Assembly: GCF_002895945.1 (NCBI RefSeq)
Contig: NZ_NPZB01000002.1
Coordinates: forward strand, 930,001-994,000
Direction of reading: 5' to 3'
Length of the DNA stretch: 64,000 nt
Source: Solilutibacter silvestris
GTDB taxonomy: Bacteria; Pseudomonadota; Gammaproteobacteria; Xanthomonadales; Xanthomonadaceae
Shown in pieces: positions 18,070-29,620 of the stretch. The notes beneath the pieces were generated by a model. The model was not told the DNA's origin and did no database searches. It saw only the letters and a list, made by a program, of their open reading frames with translations. A program made the position numbers and the translations under genes. The number at the start of each line of letters is the position of its first letter. Within the stretch, counting starts at the first letter, position 1.

Positions 18070-19089
18070 ATGAAGATCCTCGTCACCGGCGGTGCCGGCT
18101 ATATCGGCAGCCATTCCTGCATCGAACTGGCCGCATCGAATCATCAGGTTGTGATCCTGGACAACTTCTGCAATGCGTCGCAGGCCTCGGTTGCGCGTGC
18201 GGAAAAACTGGCCGGAACACGCTTTCTGCTGCACCGCATCGATCTTCGCGACGCCTCTGCGGTCCATCGATTGTTCGAACAGGAGCGCTTCGATGCCGTG
18301 GTCCACTTCGCGGCGCTGAAGGCCGTCGGCGAGTCGGTGGAGAAACCACTGGAGTACTACGGCAACAACGTCACTGGCAGCATCCACCTGGTGCAGGCGA
18401 TGCGTGCGCATGGCTGCAAGCGCCTGGTATTCAGTTCATCGGCGACGGTCTACGGCAATCCCGACAGCGTTCCGGTGGATGAAGAAGCGCCGCTGCGGGT
18501 GACCAATCCCTATGGCCGCAGCAAATTGATGATCGAAGACATGATCCGCGACGTCTGCGCGTCGGATCCGGAGTTCAACGCGATCCTGCTGCGCTATTTC
18601 AATCCGGCGGGCGCGCATCCTTCCGGCACGATCGGCGAGGATCCGTGCGGCATCCCCAACAACCTGATGCCCTACATCTGCCAGGTCGCGGTCGGTCGGC
18701 GTGAGCGTCTCGGCATCTTCGGCGGCGACTGGCCGACGATCGATGGCACCGGCGTGCGCGACTACATCCACGTGGTCGATCTGGCGCGCGCGCATGTCGA
18801 TGCAGTGAACGCGCTGGAACATGCACGACATCCCGCCACCACGCTCAATCTCGGCACCGGGCAGGGCGTCAGCGTGCTGCAACTGGTACATGCCTTCGAG
18901 CAGGCCAGTGGCCGCAAGGTTCCTTATGAGATCGTCGAACGCCGTGCCGGCGATGTCGCTTCGGTGTATGCCGATCCGCGCCGCGCGCACGATGTCATCG
19001 GCTGGAAGGCCGCTCGTGATGTAGACACCATGTGTGTCGATGCCTGGCGTTGGCAGTCGCAGAACCCTGAAGGATATGGTGACGCCTGA
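18070..19089 (+). CDS. galE: UDP-glucose 4-epimerase
   Basis: A 339-residue extended SDR enzyme that interconverts UDP-glucose and UDP-galactose in the cytoplasm. It starts MKILVTGGAGYIGSHSCIEL (GxxGxxG NAD-binding loop). It also shows VVHFAALKAVGESVEKPLEYY, FSSSATVYG with the catalytic Ser/Thr, and NPYGRSKLMIEDM containing the YxxxK pair. Downstream, LRYFNPAGAHPSG and RDYIHVVDLARAH are typical of GalE itself rather than other epimerases. Length is normal for GalE. It is divergent from the polysaccharide operon and presumably feeds it UDP-Gal. The start at 18070 was chosen because homologues begin at this MKILVTGG. Confidence 0.93.
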   Translation: MKILVTGGAGYIGSHSCIELAASNHQVVILDNFCNASQASVARAEKLAGTRFLLHRIDLRDASAVHRLFEQERFDAVVHFAALKAVGESVEKPLEYYGNNVTGSIHLVQAMRAHGCKRLVFSSSATVYGNPDSVPVDEEAPLRVTNPYGRSKLMIEDMIRDVCASDPEFNAILLRYFNPAGAHPSGTIGEDPCGIPNNLMPYICQVAVGRRERLGIFGGDWPTIDGTGVRDYIHVVDLARAHVDAVNALEHARHPATTLNLGTGQGVSVLQLVHAFEQASGRKVPYEIVERRAGDVASVYADPRRAHDVIGWKAARDVDTMCVDAWRWQSQNPEGYGDA

Positions 19090-19092
19090 GCG

Positions 19093-20100
<1,008 letters not shown>

Positions 20101-20130
20101 CCAGGGCGTGCCCGATAGTGTTGACAGGCC

Positions 20131-21444
<1,314 letters not shown>

Positions 21445-21594
21445 TGGCATCCTGTCCATCCTAGACTTTCGGCACACGTCAGTTGACGGAGGTGCAGTGT
21501 ACTCTTGCAGCTTCGTGTGGTTGGTCCATGCAGTACCCGGATCGCCCGTGGCACGCATCATCCCTACGCTGATCGGCTCCAGGAGTTCTTCTTG

Positions 21595-22764
21595 ATGAAA
21601 ACCACCACGCGCCTGCTCGCGCTGAGCGTCCTCTCCACGGCCCTGATCGCCTGCTCGTCGAAGCAGGGCGGCGGCCCCGGCCAGGGTGGGCAGATGCCGC
21701 CGCCGGAAGTCGGTTTCGTGGTGGTGCAGCCTTCGACGATTGCCGTCGAAGCGCAATCGTCCGGACGCCTGGCCGCCTATCGCAGCTCGGACGTGCGCGC
21801 GCGTGTCGCCGGCGTGGTCCAGCGCCGCATCTATACCGAAGGCAGCGACGTGAAGGTCGGGCAGCCGATGTTCCAGATCGATCCGGAACCGCTGCGCGCT
21901 GCCACGGCAGCGGCGCAGGCCGCGCTGGCGAGTGCACAGGCCACCTCGGCCAACGCCCACGCCGCAGCCGAACGCGCCCGTGGTCTGGCGCCGGGCAAGT
22001 TCATCTCCAGGGCCGATCTCGACAATGCCGTCGCCGCCGAACGCAGTGCCAATGCGGCGGTCAAGCAGGCCCAGGCAGCGGTGCAGTCGGCACGCATCAA
22101 CGAGGGTTATGCCTCGGTGCATGCGCCGATCGCCGGTCGCGCCGGCATCGCCCAGGTCACCGAAGGCGCGCTGGTCGGGCAGGGCACTGCGACCCTGCTT
22201 ACCACCGTCGATCAGGTCGATCCGCTCTACATCGAGTTCTCGGTCGGCGTGAACGATCTCACCAAACTGCGCGAGCTGTCCGCGCAAGGTGGCGGATCGC
22301 GCGAGGTCGATGTGATCCTGCCCGATGGCAGCATGTTCGATCAGAAGGCGCGTCTCGATTTCTCCGGCAGCGTGGTCGATCCCGCGACCGGCGCGGTGAA
22401 GCTGCGCGCGCTGTTGCCGAATCCGCAACATTTGTTGATGCCGGGCACCTTCGTCACCGTCAAGGCCACGCTCGCCGAGCAGCAGGGGGCTTATCGCATC
22501 CCGCAGATCGCCATCCTCCGCGACCAGCAGGGTCCGTACGTGCTGGTGGTCGGCAGCGACGACAAGGCCGCGCGCAAGAGCCTGCCGGATGGTCGCCAGC
22601 AAGGCAGCAACTACATCGTGTCCGGCGGTCTGGCGCCCGGCGACAAAGTGATCGTCAGTGGCGTGCAGCGCGTGCAACAGCCCGGCCAGGCAGTGAAGCC
22701 TGTGCCCGCAGATGCCAAACCGGCGGCGCCGGCCGCGGCCGCAGCTCCGGCCAAACAGGGATAA
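21595..22764 (+). CDS. RND efflux periplasmic adaptor (AcrA/MexA-like lipoprotein)
   Basis: A 389-residue membrane-fusion protein. The signal peptide ends in a lipobox (LIACSSK), so it is lipid-anchored in the inner membrane. SSGRLAAYRSSDVRARVAGVVQRRIYTEGSDVKVGQPMFQID is the lipoyl half-motif. An alpha-hairpin coiled coil (about residues 95-165) and YASVHAPIAGRAGIAQVTEGALVG complete the lipoyl domain, and the rest is beta-barrel and membrane-proximal domain. The end is Ala/Pro-rich and flexible. ATG 21595 has AGGAG 9 nt upstream. It lies 3 nt before the pump gene. No TolC-type outer-membrane factor is encoded nearby, so it probably uses one encoded elsewhere. Confidence 0.92.
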   Translation: MKTTTRLLALSVLSTALIACSSKQGGGPGQGGQMPPPEVGFVVVQPSTIAVEAQSSGRLAAYRSSDVRARVAGVVQRRIYTEGSDVKVGQPMFQIDPEPLRAATAAAQAALASAQATSANAHAAAERARGLAPGKFISRADLDNAVAAERSANAAVKQAQAAVQSARINEGYASVHAPIAGRAGIAQVTEGALVGQGTATLLTTVDQVDPLYIEFSVGVNDLTKLRELSAQGGGSREVDVILPDGSMFDQKARLDFSGSVVDPATGAVKLRALLPNPQHLLMPGTFVTVKATLAEQQGAYRIPQIAILRDQQGPYVLVVGSDDKAARKSLPDGRQQGSNYIVSGGLAPGDKVIVSGVQRVQQPGQAVKPVPADAKPAAPAAAAAPAKQG

Positions 22765-22767
22765 CCC

Positions 22768-25700
22768 ATGCCGAAGTATTTCATCGAACACCCGGTACTG
22801 GCCTGGGTCGTCGCGATCCTGATTTCGTTGTCGGGAGCGTTGGCGATCCGCAGCCTTGGCGTCGAGTCGTATCCCAACATCGCCCCGACGCAGGTGAGCG
22901 TGGGCGCGGGGTATCCGGGCGCCAGCGCCGAAACCACCGAACGCGCGGTGACGCAGATCATCGAGCAACAACTCACCGGCATCGACAACCTCGACTACTT
23001 CAGTTCGTCGAGCGCCAGTGGCCAATCCAGCATCAACCTGACGTTCAAGCCCGGCACCAATCCCGATATCGCGCAGATGCAGGTGCAGAACAAGGTGGCG
23101 CAGGCGACGCCGCGACTGCCGAGCGAAGTGGTGCAATCGGGTGTGGTGGTGGCCAAGGCCAACTCCGGCTTCCTGATGGTGGTGGCACTGCGCACCAATA
23201 ATCCGTCGGTCGATCGCGACGCGCTGGCCGACCTGATCGCCTCGCGCGTGGTCGACCAGGTGTCGCGCGTGCCGGGCGTCGGCAGCACCCAGGTGTTCGG
23301 CGGCCAGTACTCGATGGCGATCTGGCTGAACCCCGAGAAGCTGAAGGCCTACGGCATGTCGGCGAGCCAGGTATTGGCGGCGGTGCGCGGGCAGAACGTG
23401 CAGTTCTCCGCCGGTACAGTCGGTGGTGATCCGTCTCCGGCGTCGCAAATGGTGACGGCAACGGTCTCCGCGGAAGGACGCTTCAGCACGCCGCAGGAAT
23501 TCGAGAACATCCTGCTGCGCACCAACAGCGATGGCGCGGCGGTGCACCTGAAGGACGTCGCACGGGTGCAGTTGGCTGGCGCCTACGGTTTCAACATGAA
23601 GTGGGATGGACAGCCGGCGGCAGGTTTCGCCGTGCAGCTGGCGCCGGGCGCCAATGCACTGGCAGTCGCCGACGCCGTGAAGGCGCGCATGGACGAACTG
23701 CAGCCGAGCTTCCCCGCCGGCGTGCAATGGTTCTGCCCTTACGACACCTCGACCTTCGTCAAGATTTCCGTGCAGGAAGTGGTCAAGACGCTGTGCGAGG
23801 CGGTGGTGCTGGTGTTCCTGGTGATGCTGCTGTTCCTGCAGAACCTGCGCGCCACGTTGATCCCGACCATGGTGATCCCGGTGGCGTTGCTCGGCACGTT
23901 CCTCGGCATGTACATGATCGGCTTCACCATCAACCAGTTGTCGCTGTTCGGCATGGTGCTGGCCATCGGCATCGTGGTTGACGACGCCATCGTGGTGATC
24001 GAGAACGTCGAGCGCATCATGTCCGAGGAAGGACTGTCGCCACGCGAAGCGACGGTGAAGGCAATGCAACAGATCACCGGCGCGGTGATCGCCATCACCC
24101 TGGTGCTGGCCGCGGTGTTCATTCCCAGTGCATTGCAAAGTGGCAGTGCCGGCGCGGTGTACAAGCAGTTCGCGCTGACGATCGCCATCGCGATGTTCTT
24201 CTCGGCCTTCCTCGCGCTCGGCTTCACGCCCGCGTTGTGCGCGACGCTGCTCAGGCCGACCGCCCATCACGAAGCGCGCAACCCGATCTTCCGCGGCTTC
24301 AACAAACTCTACGATCGCATCAGCAAGACCTACGTCGGCAATATCGCCAGTGCGATTCGCCACACGCCGCGCTGGATGGCGGTGTTCGCAGCGCTGGCCG
24401 TGGCGGGTGGCTTCCTGTTCTGGAAAATGCCGGGCAGCTTCCTGCCGGAAGAAGACCAGGGCTATGCCATCGTCATGGTGCAGTTGCCGGCCGGGGCCAC
24501 CTTGCGCCGCACCGATGCGGCGCTCGACGAAGTGCGCACCAAATTGCAGCAAATGCCCGAAGTCGACGGGATGATGCAGGTGTCCGGTTTCAGCTTCATC
24601 GGCGCCGGTGAAAACGCCGGTATCGCTTTCGTTCGCCTCAAGGACTGGAGCCAGCGCAAGACCACTGCCACCGAATTCATCCAGAAAGCGAACATGGTGA
24701 TGTTCGGCATTCGCGATGCGCAGGTGTTCGTGATGAACATGCCGACGGTGAATGGCCTTGGCCAGTTCGGCGGCTTCGACATGTACCTGCAGGATCGCAG
24801 CGGCCAAGGCCGTCCCGCGCTGGGGCAGGCGCTGGGCGCGTTGATGGGCAAAGCCTCGCAGGACAAGACGTTGATGGCCGTGCGCCCGAATGCCTTGCCC
24901 CCTGCCGCGCAACTCAGGCTTGATGTCGATCGCCTGCAAGCGCAGTCGATGGGGCTATCAGTGGGCGACATCTACAGCTCGATCCAGTTGATGCTGGCGC
25001 CGGTCTACGTCAATGATTTCATCCAGGGCGGACGCGTCAAGCGCGTCAACATGCAAGCCGATGCGCCGTACCGCACCGGGCCGGAATCGCTGCAATCGTT
25101 CTACACGCCCTCCACCCAGACCGATGCCGCGGGCGTGCCGCTGATGATTCCACTCTCCAACGTGGTCCATGCCAAGTGGGAGATGGCATCACCGTCGTTG
25201 ACGCGCTACAACGGTTTCGCCGCAGTGGAAGTGGTGGGCCAGCAATCGCCGGGCCACAGCTCCGGTGATGCGATGAAGGCGATGGAAACCATCGTCAACA
25301 AGGATCTGCCGCAGGGCTTCGGCTACGACTGGGCAGGACAGAGCTACCAGGAAATCCTCTCCGGCAACCAGACCACGATGCTGATGGTGCTGTCGATCAT
25401 CGTGGTCTTCCTGTGCCTGGCCGCGCTGTACGAAAGCTGGTCGATCCCGGTCGCGGTGTTGCTGGTAGTGCCGATCGGCATCCTCGGCGCGGTACTGCTG
25501 TCCTGGGCGCGTGATCTGCCGAACGACATCTACTTCAAGATCGGCATCATCACGGTGATGGGCCTGGCGGCGAAGAACGCCATCCTGATCGTCGAGTTCG
25601 CGATCTTCGCGCAACGCGATGGCAAGCCATTGGCCGCAGCGGTACTCGAAGCCGCGCGCCTGCGCCTGCGACCGATCCTGATGACGTCGCTGGCGTTCAT

Positions 25701-25899
25701 CGCCGGCGTGACGCCGCTGGCGATTTCCGTCGGCGCCGGCGCCAACTCCCGCCATGCCATCGGCACCGGCGTGATCGGCGGCATGCTGTTCGCCACCTTC
25801 CTCGGCCTGTTGTTCATCCCGGTGTTCTACACCACGGTGCGGCGCTTCCTCGGCGACAAGCTGGATGGACCGGTGAAACCTGAATCGCACGATTCCTGA
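22768..25899 (+). CDS. RND multidrug efflux transporter (HAE1/AcrB family)
   Basis: A 1043-residue inner-membrane proton/drug antiporter of normal AcrB size. It starts MPKYFIEHPVLAWVVAILIS. Two large periplasmic loops and 12 transmembrane helices can be traced. The proton-relay Asp pair of TM4 is present in GIVVDDAIVVIENVERIM, and GLAAKNAILIVEFA lies in TM10 with the conserved Lys. NPDIAQMQVQNKVAQATPRLPSEV is the usual porter-domain signature. It works with the adaptor just upstream and a TolC-like channel to expel hydrophobic compounds. No TetR-type local repressor is encoded on either side. Confidence 0.94.
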   Translation: MPKYFIEHPVLAWVVAILISLSGALAIRSLGVESYPNIAPTQVSVGAGYPGASAETTERAVTQIIEQQLTGIDNLDYFSSSSASGQSSINLTFKPGTNPDIAQMQVQNKVAQATPRLPSEVVQSGVVVAKANSGFLMVVALRTNNPSVDRDALADLIASRVVDQVSRVPGVGSTQVFGGQYSMAIWLNPEKLKAYGMSASQVLAAVRGQNVQFSAGTVGGDPSPASQMVTATVSAEGRFSTPQEFENILLRTNSDGAAVHLKDVARVQLAGAYGFNMKWDGQPAAGFAVQLAPGANALAVADAVKARMDELQPSFPAGVQWFCPYDTSTFVKISVQEVVKTLCEAVVLVFLVMLLFLQNLRATLIPTMVIPVALLGTFLGMYMIGFTINQLSLFGMVLAIGIVVDDAIVVIENVERIMSEEGLSPREATVKAMQQITGAVIAITLVLAAVFIPSALQSGSAGAVYKQFALTIAIAMFFSAFLALGFTPALCATLLRPTAHHEARNPIFRGFNKLYDRISKTYVGNIASAIRHTPRWMAVFAALAVAGGFLFWKMPGSFLPEEDQGYAIVMVQLPAGATLRRTDAALDEVRTKLQQMPEVDGMMQVSGFSFIGAGENAGIAFVRLKDWSQRKTTATEFIQKANMVMFGIRDAQVFVMNMPTVNGLGQFGGFDMYLQDRSGQGRPALGQALGALMGKASQDKTLMAVRPNALPPAAQLRLDVDRLQAQSMGLSVGDIYSSIQLMLAPVYVNDFIQGGRVKRVNMQADAPYRTGPESLQSFYTPSTQTDAAGVPLMIPLSNVVHAKWEMASPSLTRYNGFAAVEVVGQQSPGHSSGDAMKAMETIVNKDLPQGFGYDWAGQSYQEILSGNQTTMLMVLSIIVVFLCLAALYESWSIPVAVLLVVPIGILGAVLLSWARDLPNDIYFKIGIITVMGLAAKNAILIVEFAIFAQRDGKPLAAAVLEAARLRLRPILMTSLAFIAGVTPLAISVGAGANSRHAIGTGVIGGMLFATFLGLLFIPVFYTTVRRFLGDKLDGPVKPESHDS

Positions 25900-25916
25900 G
25901 CACGGAGGAGCATGCA

Positions 25917-26558
25917 ATGGGCAAGATACGCGTTGCCGGGTTTTCGTTGTCCCTCGATGGCTTCGGCGCTGGCCCGGAGCAGAGTCTCACCGATCCGCTG
26001 GGCAAGCGCGGCAGGGAACTGCACCCGTGGATGTTCGGCACCCGGATGTTCCATCAAATGATCGGCAAGCCCGGTGGCGAAACCGGAGTGGACAACGATT
26101 TCGCCGAACGTTCCATGGCCGGTTTTGGCGCCTTCATCCTCGGTCGCAACATGTTCGGGCCGATTCGCGGCGACTGGCCGGACAATGAATGGAAAGGCTG
26201 GTGGGGCGATGATCCGCCGTACCACGCGCCGACCTACGTGTTGACACACCATCCACGCGAATCGATCGTGATGGAGGGCGGGACCACCTTCCACTTCGTC
26301 AGCGATGGCATCGACAGCGCGTTGCGGCAAGCGCGCGCCGCGGCCGGAGATCTCGACGTCAAGATCGGCGGTGGCGTGTCGACCGTGCGCCAGTACCTGT
26401 TGGCCGGCGTCATCGACGAATTGCATTTCGCGATCACGCCAGTGGTGTTGGGGCAGGGCGAAGCAATGTTCACCGGCATCGATCTGCCATCACTGGGGTA
26501 TCGCGTGATCGAGCACGTGCCCACCGCCGCCGCGACGCACATCATCCTCGGCCGCTGA
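25917..26558 (+). CDS. Dihydrofolate reductase/RibD C-terminal-domain family protein
   Basis: A 213-residue protein starting VAGFSLSLDGFGAGPEQSL, the first strand of the RibD_C/DHFR-like fold (usually a 'MSLDG' signature). Internal landmarks are FILGRNMFGPIRGDW, PTYVLTHHPRES, GDLDVKIGGGVSTVRQYLLAGVIDELHFAITPVVLGQGEAMF. The GGG..TVRQYL.AGLIDE.H motif is diagnostic of the 'dihydrofolate reductase family' proteins used in NAD(P)H-dependent reductions of unknown substrate. A ribosome-binding site (GGAGGAG) precedes the ATG. Its 3' end overlaps the convergent di-heme peroxidase gene by 69 nt. Confidence 0.85.
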   Translation: MGKIRVAGFSLSLDGFGAGPEQSLTDPLGKRGRELHPWMFGTRMFHQMIGKPGGETGVDNDFAERSMAGFGAFILGRNMFGPIRGDWPDNEWKGWWGDDPPYHAPTYVLTHHPRESIVMEGGTTFHFVSDGIDSALRQARAAAGDLDVKIGGGVSTVRQYLLAGVIDELHFAITPVVLGQGEAMFTGIDLPSLGYRVIEHVPTAAATHIILGR

Positions 26559-27830
26559 AGCAGGCAGCGCCCAAGGCGTTGCTGCGGCGGGCTTGGCGCG
26601 ATATGGATTGTCCTTGAGATAGCCATCGTTCAAGGTACCGAGGAACACGACGATGTCGTCGATATCGGCATCGCCGAGTGACGGTTTGGCGCCCGGATGC
26701 TGGCCGGCGAACGGTGCATCCATGTTGATGTTGCCGTGGTAGCGCGCCGGCAGATCGTCGTAACGGCTCACGCGACCGCGGGCATCGCGTGAATACCAGC
26801 GTTCGGGCGTGATGTCGCGCGTGGCGTAGAACGCGACGGCGTCGCGCAAGTCGTGGAAGACACCATTGTGGAAGAACGTCTTCCTCAGCGCGACATTGCG
26901 CAGCGTGGGCGTGCGGAACAGGCCGCAATATTCCGGCTGTCCGGCCTTGTCCTTGCGTTCCGGCCCGCAGGCACCGAGATCGTCGAACGCCGGATCACTG
27001 TTGCGCGCAAGCTTGGGGTTGCGCGGGACACCCAGTGCGATCAAGCCGTAATCCGAAAACACCGGAGGCGTGCCATCGAGGGCGCGCCGCGACAGGTGGC
27101 AGGACGCACAAGCGCCCTTTTTCTCATCCTCGAACAAGGCCAGCCCACGCAATTCCCGTGTGTTCAAACGCGCATGCCCCGTCAGCCACGCATCGTATTT
27201 GCTGGTGTATGGACTGAACTCGGCGTAATCCTCCTCGAAGGCACCGAGCGCGCGGGTCACCGCAGCAAAGGCATCATCGTCGCGATCCAGTGCATGTTCG
27301 CCCAATGCCTTGCGCAGATTGCCCACATACGGCGCACGTCGTACCGCCGCGGCAATCGCGGTTTTGGTGCTGGCCATTTCGAATTTCGACGTCAACGGAA
27401 TCGCCGCCTGCTGCGCGCTGTTGTCGACACGGCCATCCCAGGTCAGGCCGCCGGTGGGGCCGTTGTCGATGGAATTGTCGGCTTCGTCTTCGGAATCGTG
27501 GTGGTGGTTGTCGTAGGGCGGAATGCGATTGAGATAGGTCAGCGTCGGTGGCGCCCGCAGTCCCTGGTCGCGCAGCAACGGACCGCCCATCTGTACGGCG
27601 AGGGGGTTCGATGGGTTGTAGCGATTGGCGGGATCATGGCAATTCGCGCACGATTGCCGGCCCGATGCCGAGTACGACGGATCGGAGAAGATGCGTCGGC
27701 CGGCATCGCGCAGCAATCCGGTGCGCACGCGAGCGTCTTCGTACCACGAGCCGGAACGACTTGCCGTTGCGATCATCGTGAGTACGATGGCGGACAGGAT
27801 CAACGGGCGTCGCAGGCGTGACATCCGCAT
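26490..27830 (-). CDS. Di-heme cytochrome c peroxidase/MauG-family protein
   Basis: A 446-residue periplasmic protein with an N-terminal signal segment (LILSAIVLTMIATASR). Two c-type heme sites are present: CANCH at about residue 61 and CASCH at about residue 240. The intervening sequence has the conserved LTWDGRVDNSAQQA and a long CGLFRTPTLRNVALRKTFFHNGVF block, with the FRTP.LRNV..T.P(F)FHNG signature of CCP/MauG enzymes. It reduces peroxides or performs MauG-like oxidations in the periplasm. The extended Asp/His-rich loop (PYDNHHHDSEDEADNS) is unusual and could bind metal. It is divergent from the phosphoesterase gene. Confidence 0.87.
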   Translation of the reverse strand: MRMSRLRRPLILSAIVLTMIATASRSGSWYEDARVRTGLLRDAGRRIFSDPSYSASGRQSCANCHDPANRYNPSNPLAVQMGGPLLRDQGLRAPPTLTYLNRIPPYDNHHHDSEDEADNSIDNGPTGGLTWDGRVDNSAQQAAIPLTSKFEMASTKTAIAAAVRRAPYVGNLRKALGEHALDRDDDAFAAVTRALGAFEEDYAEFSPYTSKYDAWLTGHARLNTRELRGLALFEDEKKGACASCHLSRRALDGTPPVFSDYGLIALGVPRNPKLARNSDPAFDDLGACGPERKDKAGQPEYCGLFRTPTLRNVALRKTFFHNGVFHDLRDAVAFYATRDITPERWYSRDARGRVSRYDDLPARYHGNINMDAPFAGQHPGAKPSLGDADIDDIVVFLGTLNDGYLKDNPYRAKPAAATPWALPASAAEDDVRRGGGGHVLDHAIPQ

Positions 27831-27869
27831 ATGCTACAAACCCGGGATGAATTCCGCAGGAGTATTTCG

Positions 27870-29429
27870 ATGATGCGCAGGCTTGCCAGGATCGTTCCCG
27901 TCGCCGTGGCCATTGCCGTGCTGGGGGCGTGCCAGACCACGCCGGGCAAGGGCAGCGCGGGCACTGGAATGCACGACTCCGGGCTCGATGCGATCCAGAC
28001 CATCGTGGTGATCTACGCCGAGAATCGCAGCTTCGACAATCTCTACGGGAATTTCCCTGGTGCCAACGGGGTGCAACACCTCAAACCCGGACAATACCTG
28101 CAGCGTGATCGCGATGGCAGCCTGCTCCAGACATTGCCACCGGTGCCAGGGCAGGGCTTGACGGTCGCATCCGACCCGAAACAGATCACAACCGAAGCAA
28201 CGCGTGGCCATCCCAATCGCGCCTATGCACTGGACGATCCGAACGGCTACGGCGTCTCGCTGGATTACAAGCTGCATGACCTGATCCATGCGTTCTACAA
28301 CCAGCAGATGCAGATCAATGGTGGCAAGAACGACAAGTTTGCCGCCTGGAGCGATGCTGGTGGCGAATCCATGGGCTATTTCGATGGATCGCAAATGGCG
28401 ATGTGGCAGGTTGCGCGCAAGTACGTGCTCGCCGACAACTTCTTCCACGGCGCGTTCGGATCGTCCTTCCTCAACCACCAGTACCTGATCTGCGCCTGCG
28501 CGCCGACCGACTTCAAGACCCAGGCCGACCCGAAGAAATACCAGAACAATATCTCGGTGGTGAACGACGATGGCGTCAGCCTGAAGGTCGATGCCAAGAG
28601 TCCGGCCTCGGCGCTTGATGGCCCGCCGAAATACGTTCACTACGGCGTGCTCACGCCTGATTTCCGTGCGGTCAACACGATGATGCCGCCGTACGCGCCA
28701 TCGGGGAAGCCGGCGCCGAAGAACAGTGCGGAGGCACTCGACCGCATCACCTTGAGTCCGCAATCGGCCGAGACCATCGGTGATCGCCTCAGCGCTGCCA
28801 ATATCGGTTGGGCCTGGTACTCCGGTGGTTGGCAGATCGCGCTGGATGGCGGCAAGGACGCGGAAAAGATCGTCTTCCAATACCACCACCAGCCGTTCAA
28901 TTACTACACGCAATACGCACCCGGCACCGCTGCACGCACGGAGCACTTGCGCGATGGCGGACTGGACGGCGCGAAATTCATCGCCGACATCGACGCCGGC
29001 AAGTTGCCGCCGGTTGCGTTCTACAAGCCGCAAGGCAACCTCAACCAGCACGCCGGATACGCCAGCGTAAGCGCCGGCGACCAGCACATCGCCGACGTCA
29101 TCGCGCACCTGGAACGCAGCCCGCAGTGGAAGAACATGGTGGTGATCGTCACCTACGACGAAAACGGCGGCTGGTGGGATCACGTCGCACCGCCGAAGGC
29201 TGATCGCTGGGGGCCGGGCCTGCGCATTCCATCGATCATCGTGTCGCCGTTCGCCAAGCGTGGGGTCGTCGATCACACTCAGTACGACACCGGCTCGATC
29301 CAGCGCCTGATCAACCATCGTTTCGGCCTTGTGCCATTACCCGGCATCCTCGAACGCGATGCCGCGTTGAAGGCGCATGGCGAAGCGGCGATGGGCGACT
29401 TCACTTCGGCACTGGAATTGTGGCACTGA
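27870..29429 (+). CDS. Lipoprotein phosphoesterase (AcpA/phospholipase C family)
   Basis: A 519-residue exported phosphoesterase. The signal peptide ends in the lipobox VLGAC (Cys about residue 18), so it is a lipoprotein. The catalytic region starts IQTIVVIYAENRSFDNLYGNFPGA, the phosphoesterase-family signature with the metal-binding Glu-Asn. FHGAFGSSFLNHQYLICAC follows, then VVIVTYDENGGWWDHVAPP with the second metal-binding Asp-Glu-Asn-Gly, and RIPSIIVSPFAKRGVVDHTQYDTGSI. It belongs with acid phosphatases and phospholipases C such as AcpA; head-group specificity is not readable. ATG 27870 has CAGGAG at 8 nt. Confidence 0.88.
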   Translation: MMRRLARIVPVAVAIAVLGACQTTPGKGSAGTGMHDSGLDAIQTIVVIYAENRSFDNLYGNFPGANGVQHLKPGQYLQRDRDGSLLQTLPPVPGQGLTVASDPKQITTEATRGHPNRAYALDDPNGYGVSLDYKLHDLIHAFYNQQMQINGGKNDKFAAWSDAGGESMGYFDGSQMAMWQVARKYVLADNFFHGAFGSSFLNHQYLICACAPTDFKTQADPKKYQNNISVVNDDGVSLKVDAKSPASALDGPPKYVHYGVLTPDFRAVNTMMPPYAPSGKPAPKNSAEALDRITLSPQSAETIGDRLSAANIGWAWYSGGWQIALDGGKDAEKIVFQYHHQPFNYYTQYAPGTAARTEHLRDGGLDGAKFIADIDAGKLPPVAFYKPQGNLNQHAGYASVSAGDQHIADVIAHLERSPQWKNMVVIVTYDENGGWWDHVAPPKADRWGPGLRIPSIIVSPFAKRGVVDHTQYDTGSIQRLINHRFGLVPLPGILERDAALKAHGEAAMGDFTSALELWH

Positions 29430-29620
29430 AGATCGCGCCGATGTTGCGGGGTTTCATCGTCATGGCGCTCGCCTTGCGTGCCAGTGCCGGCGCTCCAGGC
29501 CCGATCTACGAGAACTGCGATCCGTTGACCGGCAACGGCTATCAGTCACCGAACTTCAATTGGTCGGCGGCGAGCTTTTTTTACTGCTGCGGAATTGAGT
29601 TCGGCTTGACCGGAAGCTGA
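29420..29620 (+). pseudogene. Possible remnant of a secreted protein gene, cut at a junction
   Basis: A GTG at 29420 (or ATG at 29441) opens a 66-residue frame. It has a plausible signal peptide (MLRGFIVMALALRASAG), then APGPIYENCDPLTGNGYQSPNFNW, then the unrelated-looking tail SFFYCCGIEFGLTGS. Composition changes at about 29575: GC-rich to the left, AT-richer with a T-run to the right. The simplest reading is the 5' end of a secreted protein gene whose remainder was replaced by the neighbouring segment. It overlaps the phosphoesterase stop, consistent with an old co-transcribed neighbour. Not recognised as any family. Confidence 0.35.

Noticed and set aside
21451-24939. Very long minus-strand frame (over 1100 codons) running opposite to the RND genes
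   Set aside because: It is His/Arg/Gln-rich nonsense antisense to two well-recognised genes; only its last part, the sugar dehydrogenase, is real.
29560-29620. Possible second dif-like site at the left end of the quorum-sensing segment
   Set aside because: I searched the junction for CGCATAA and TTATG cores and found none, so there is no sequence proof of Xer-mediated integration.
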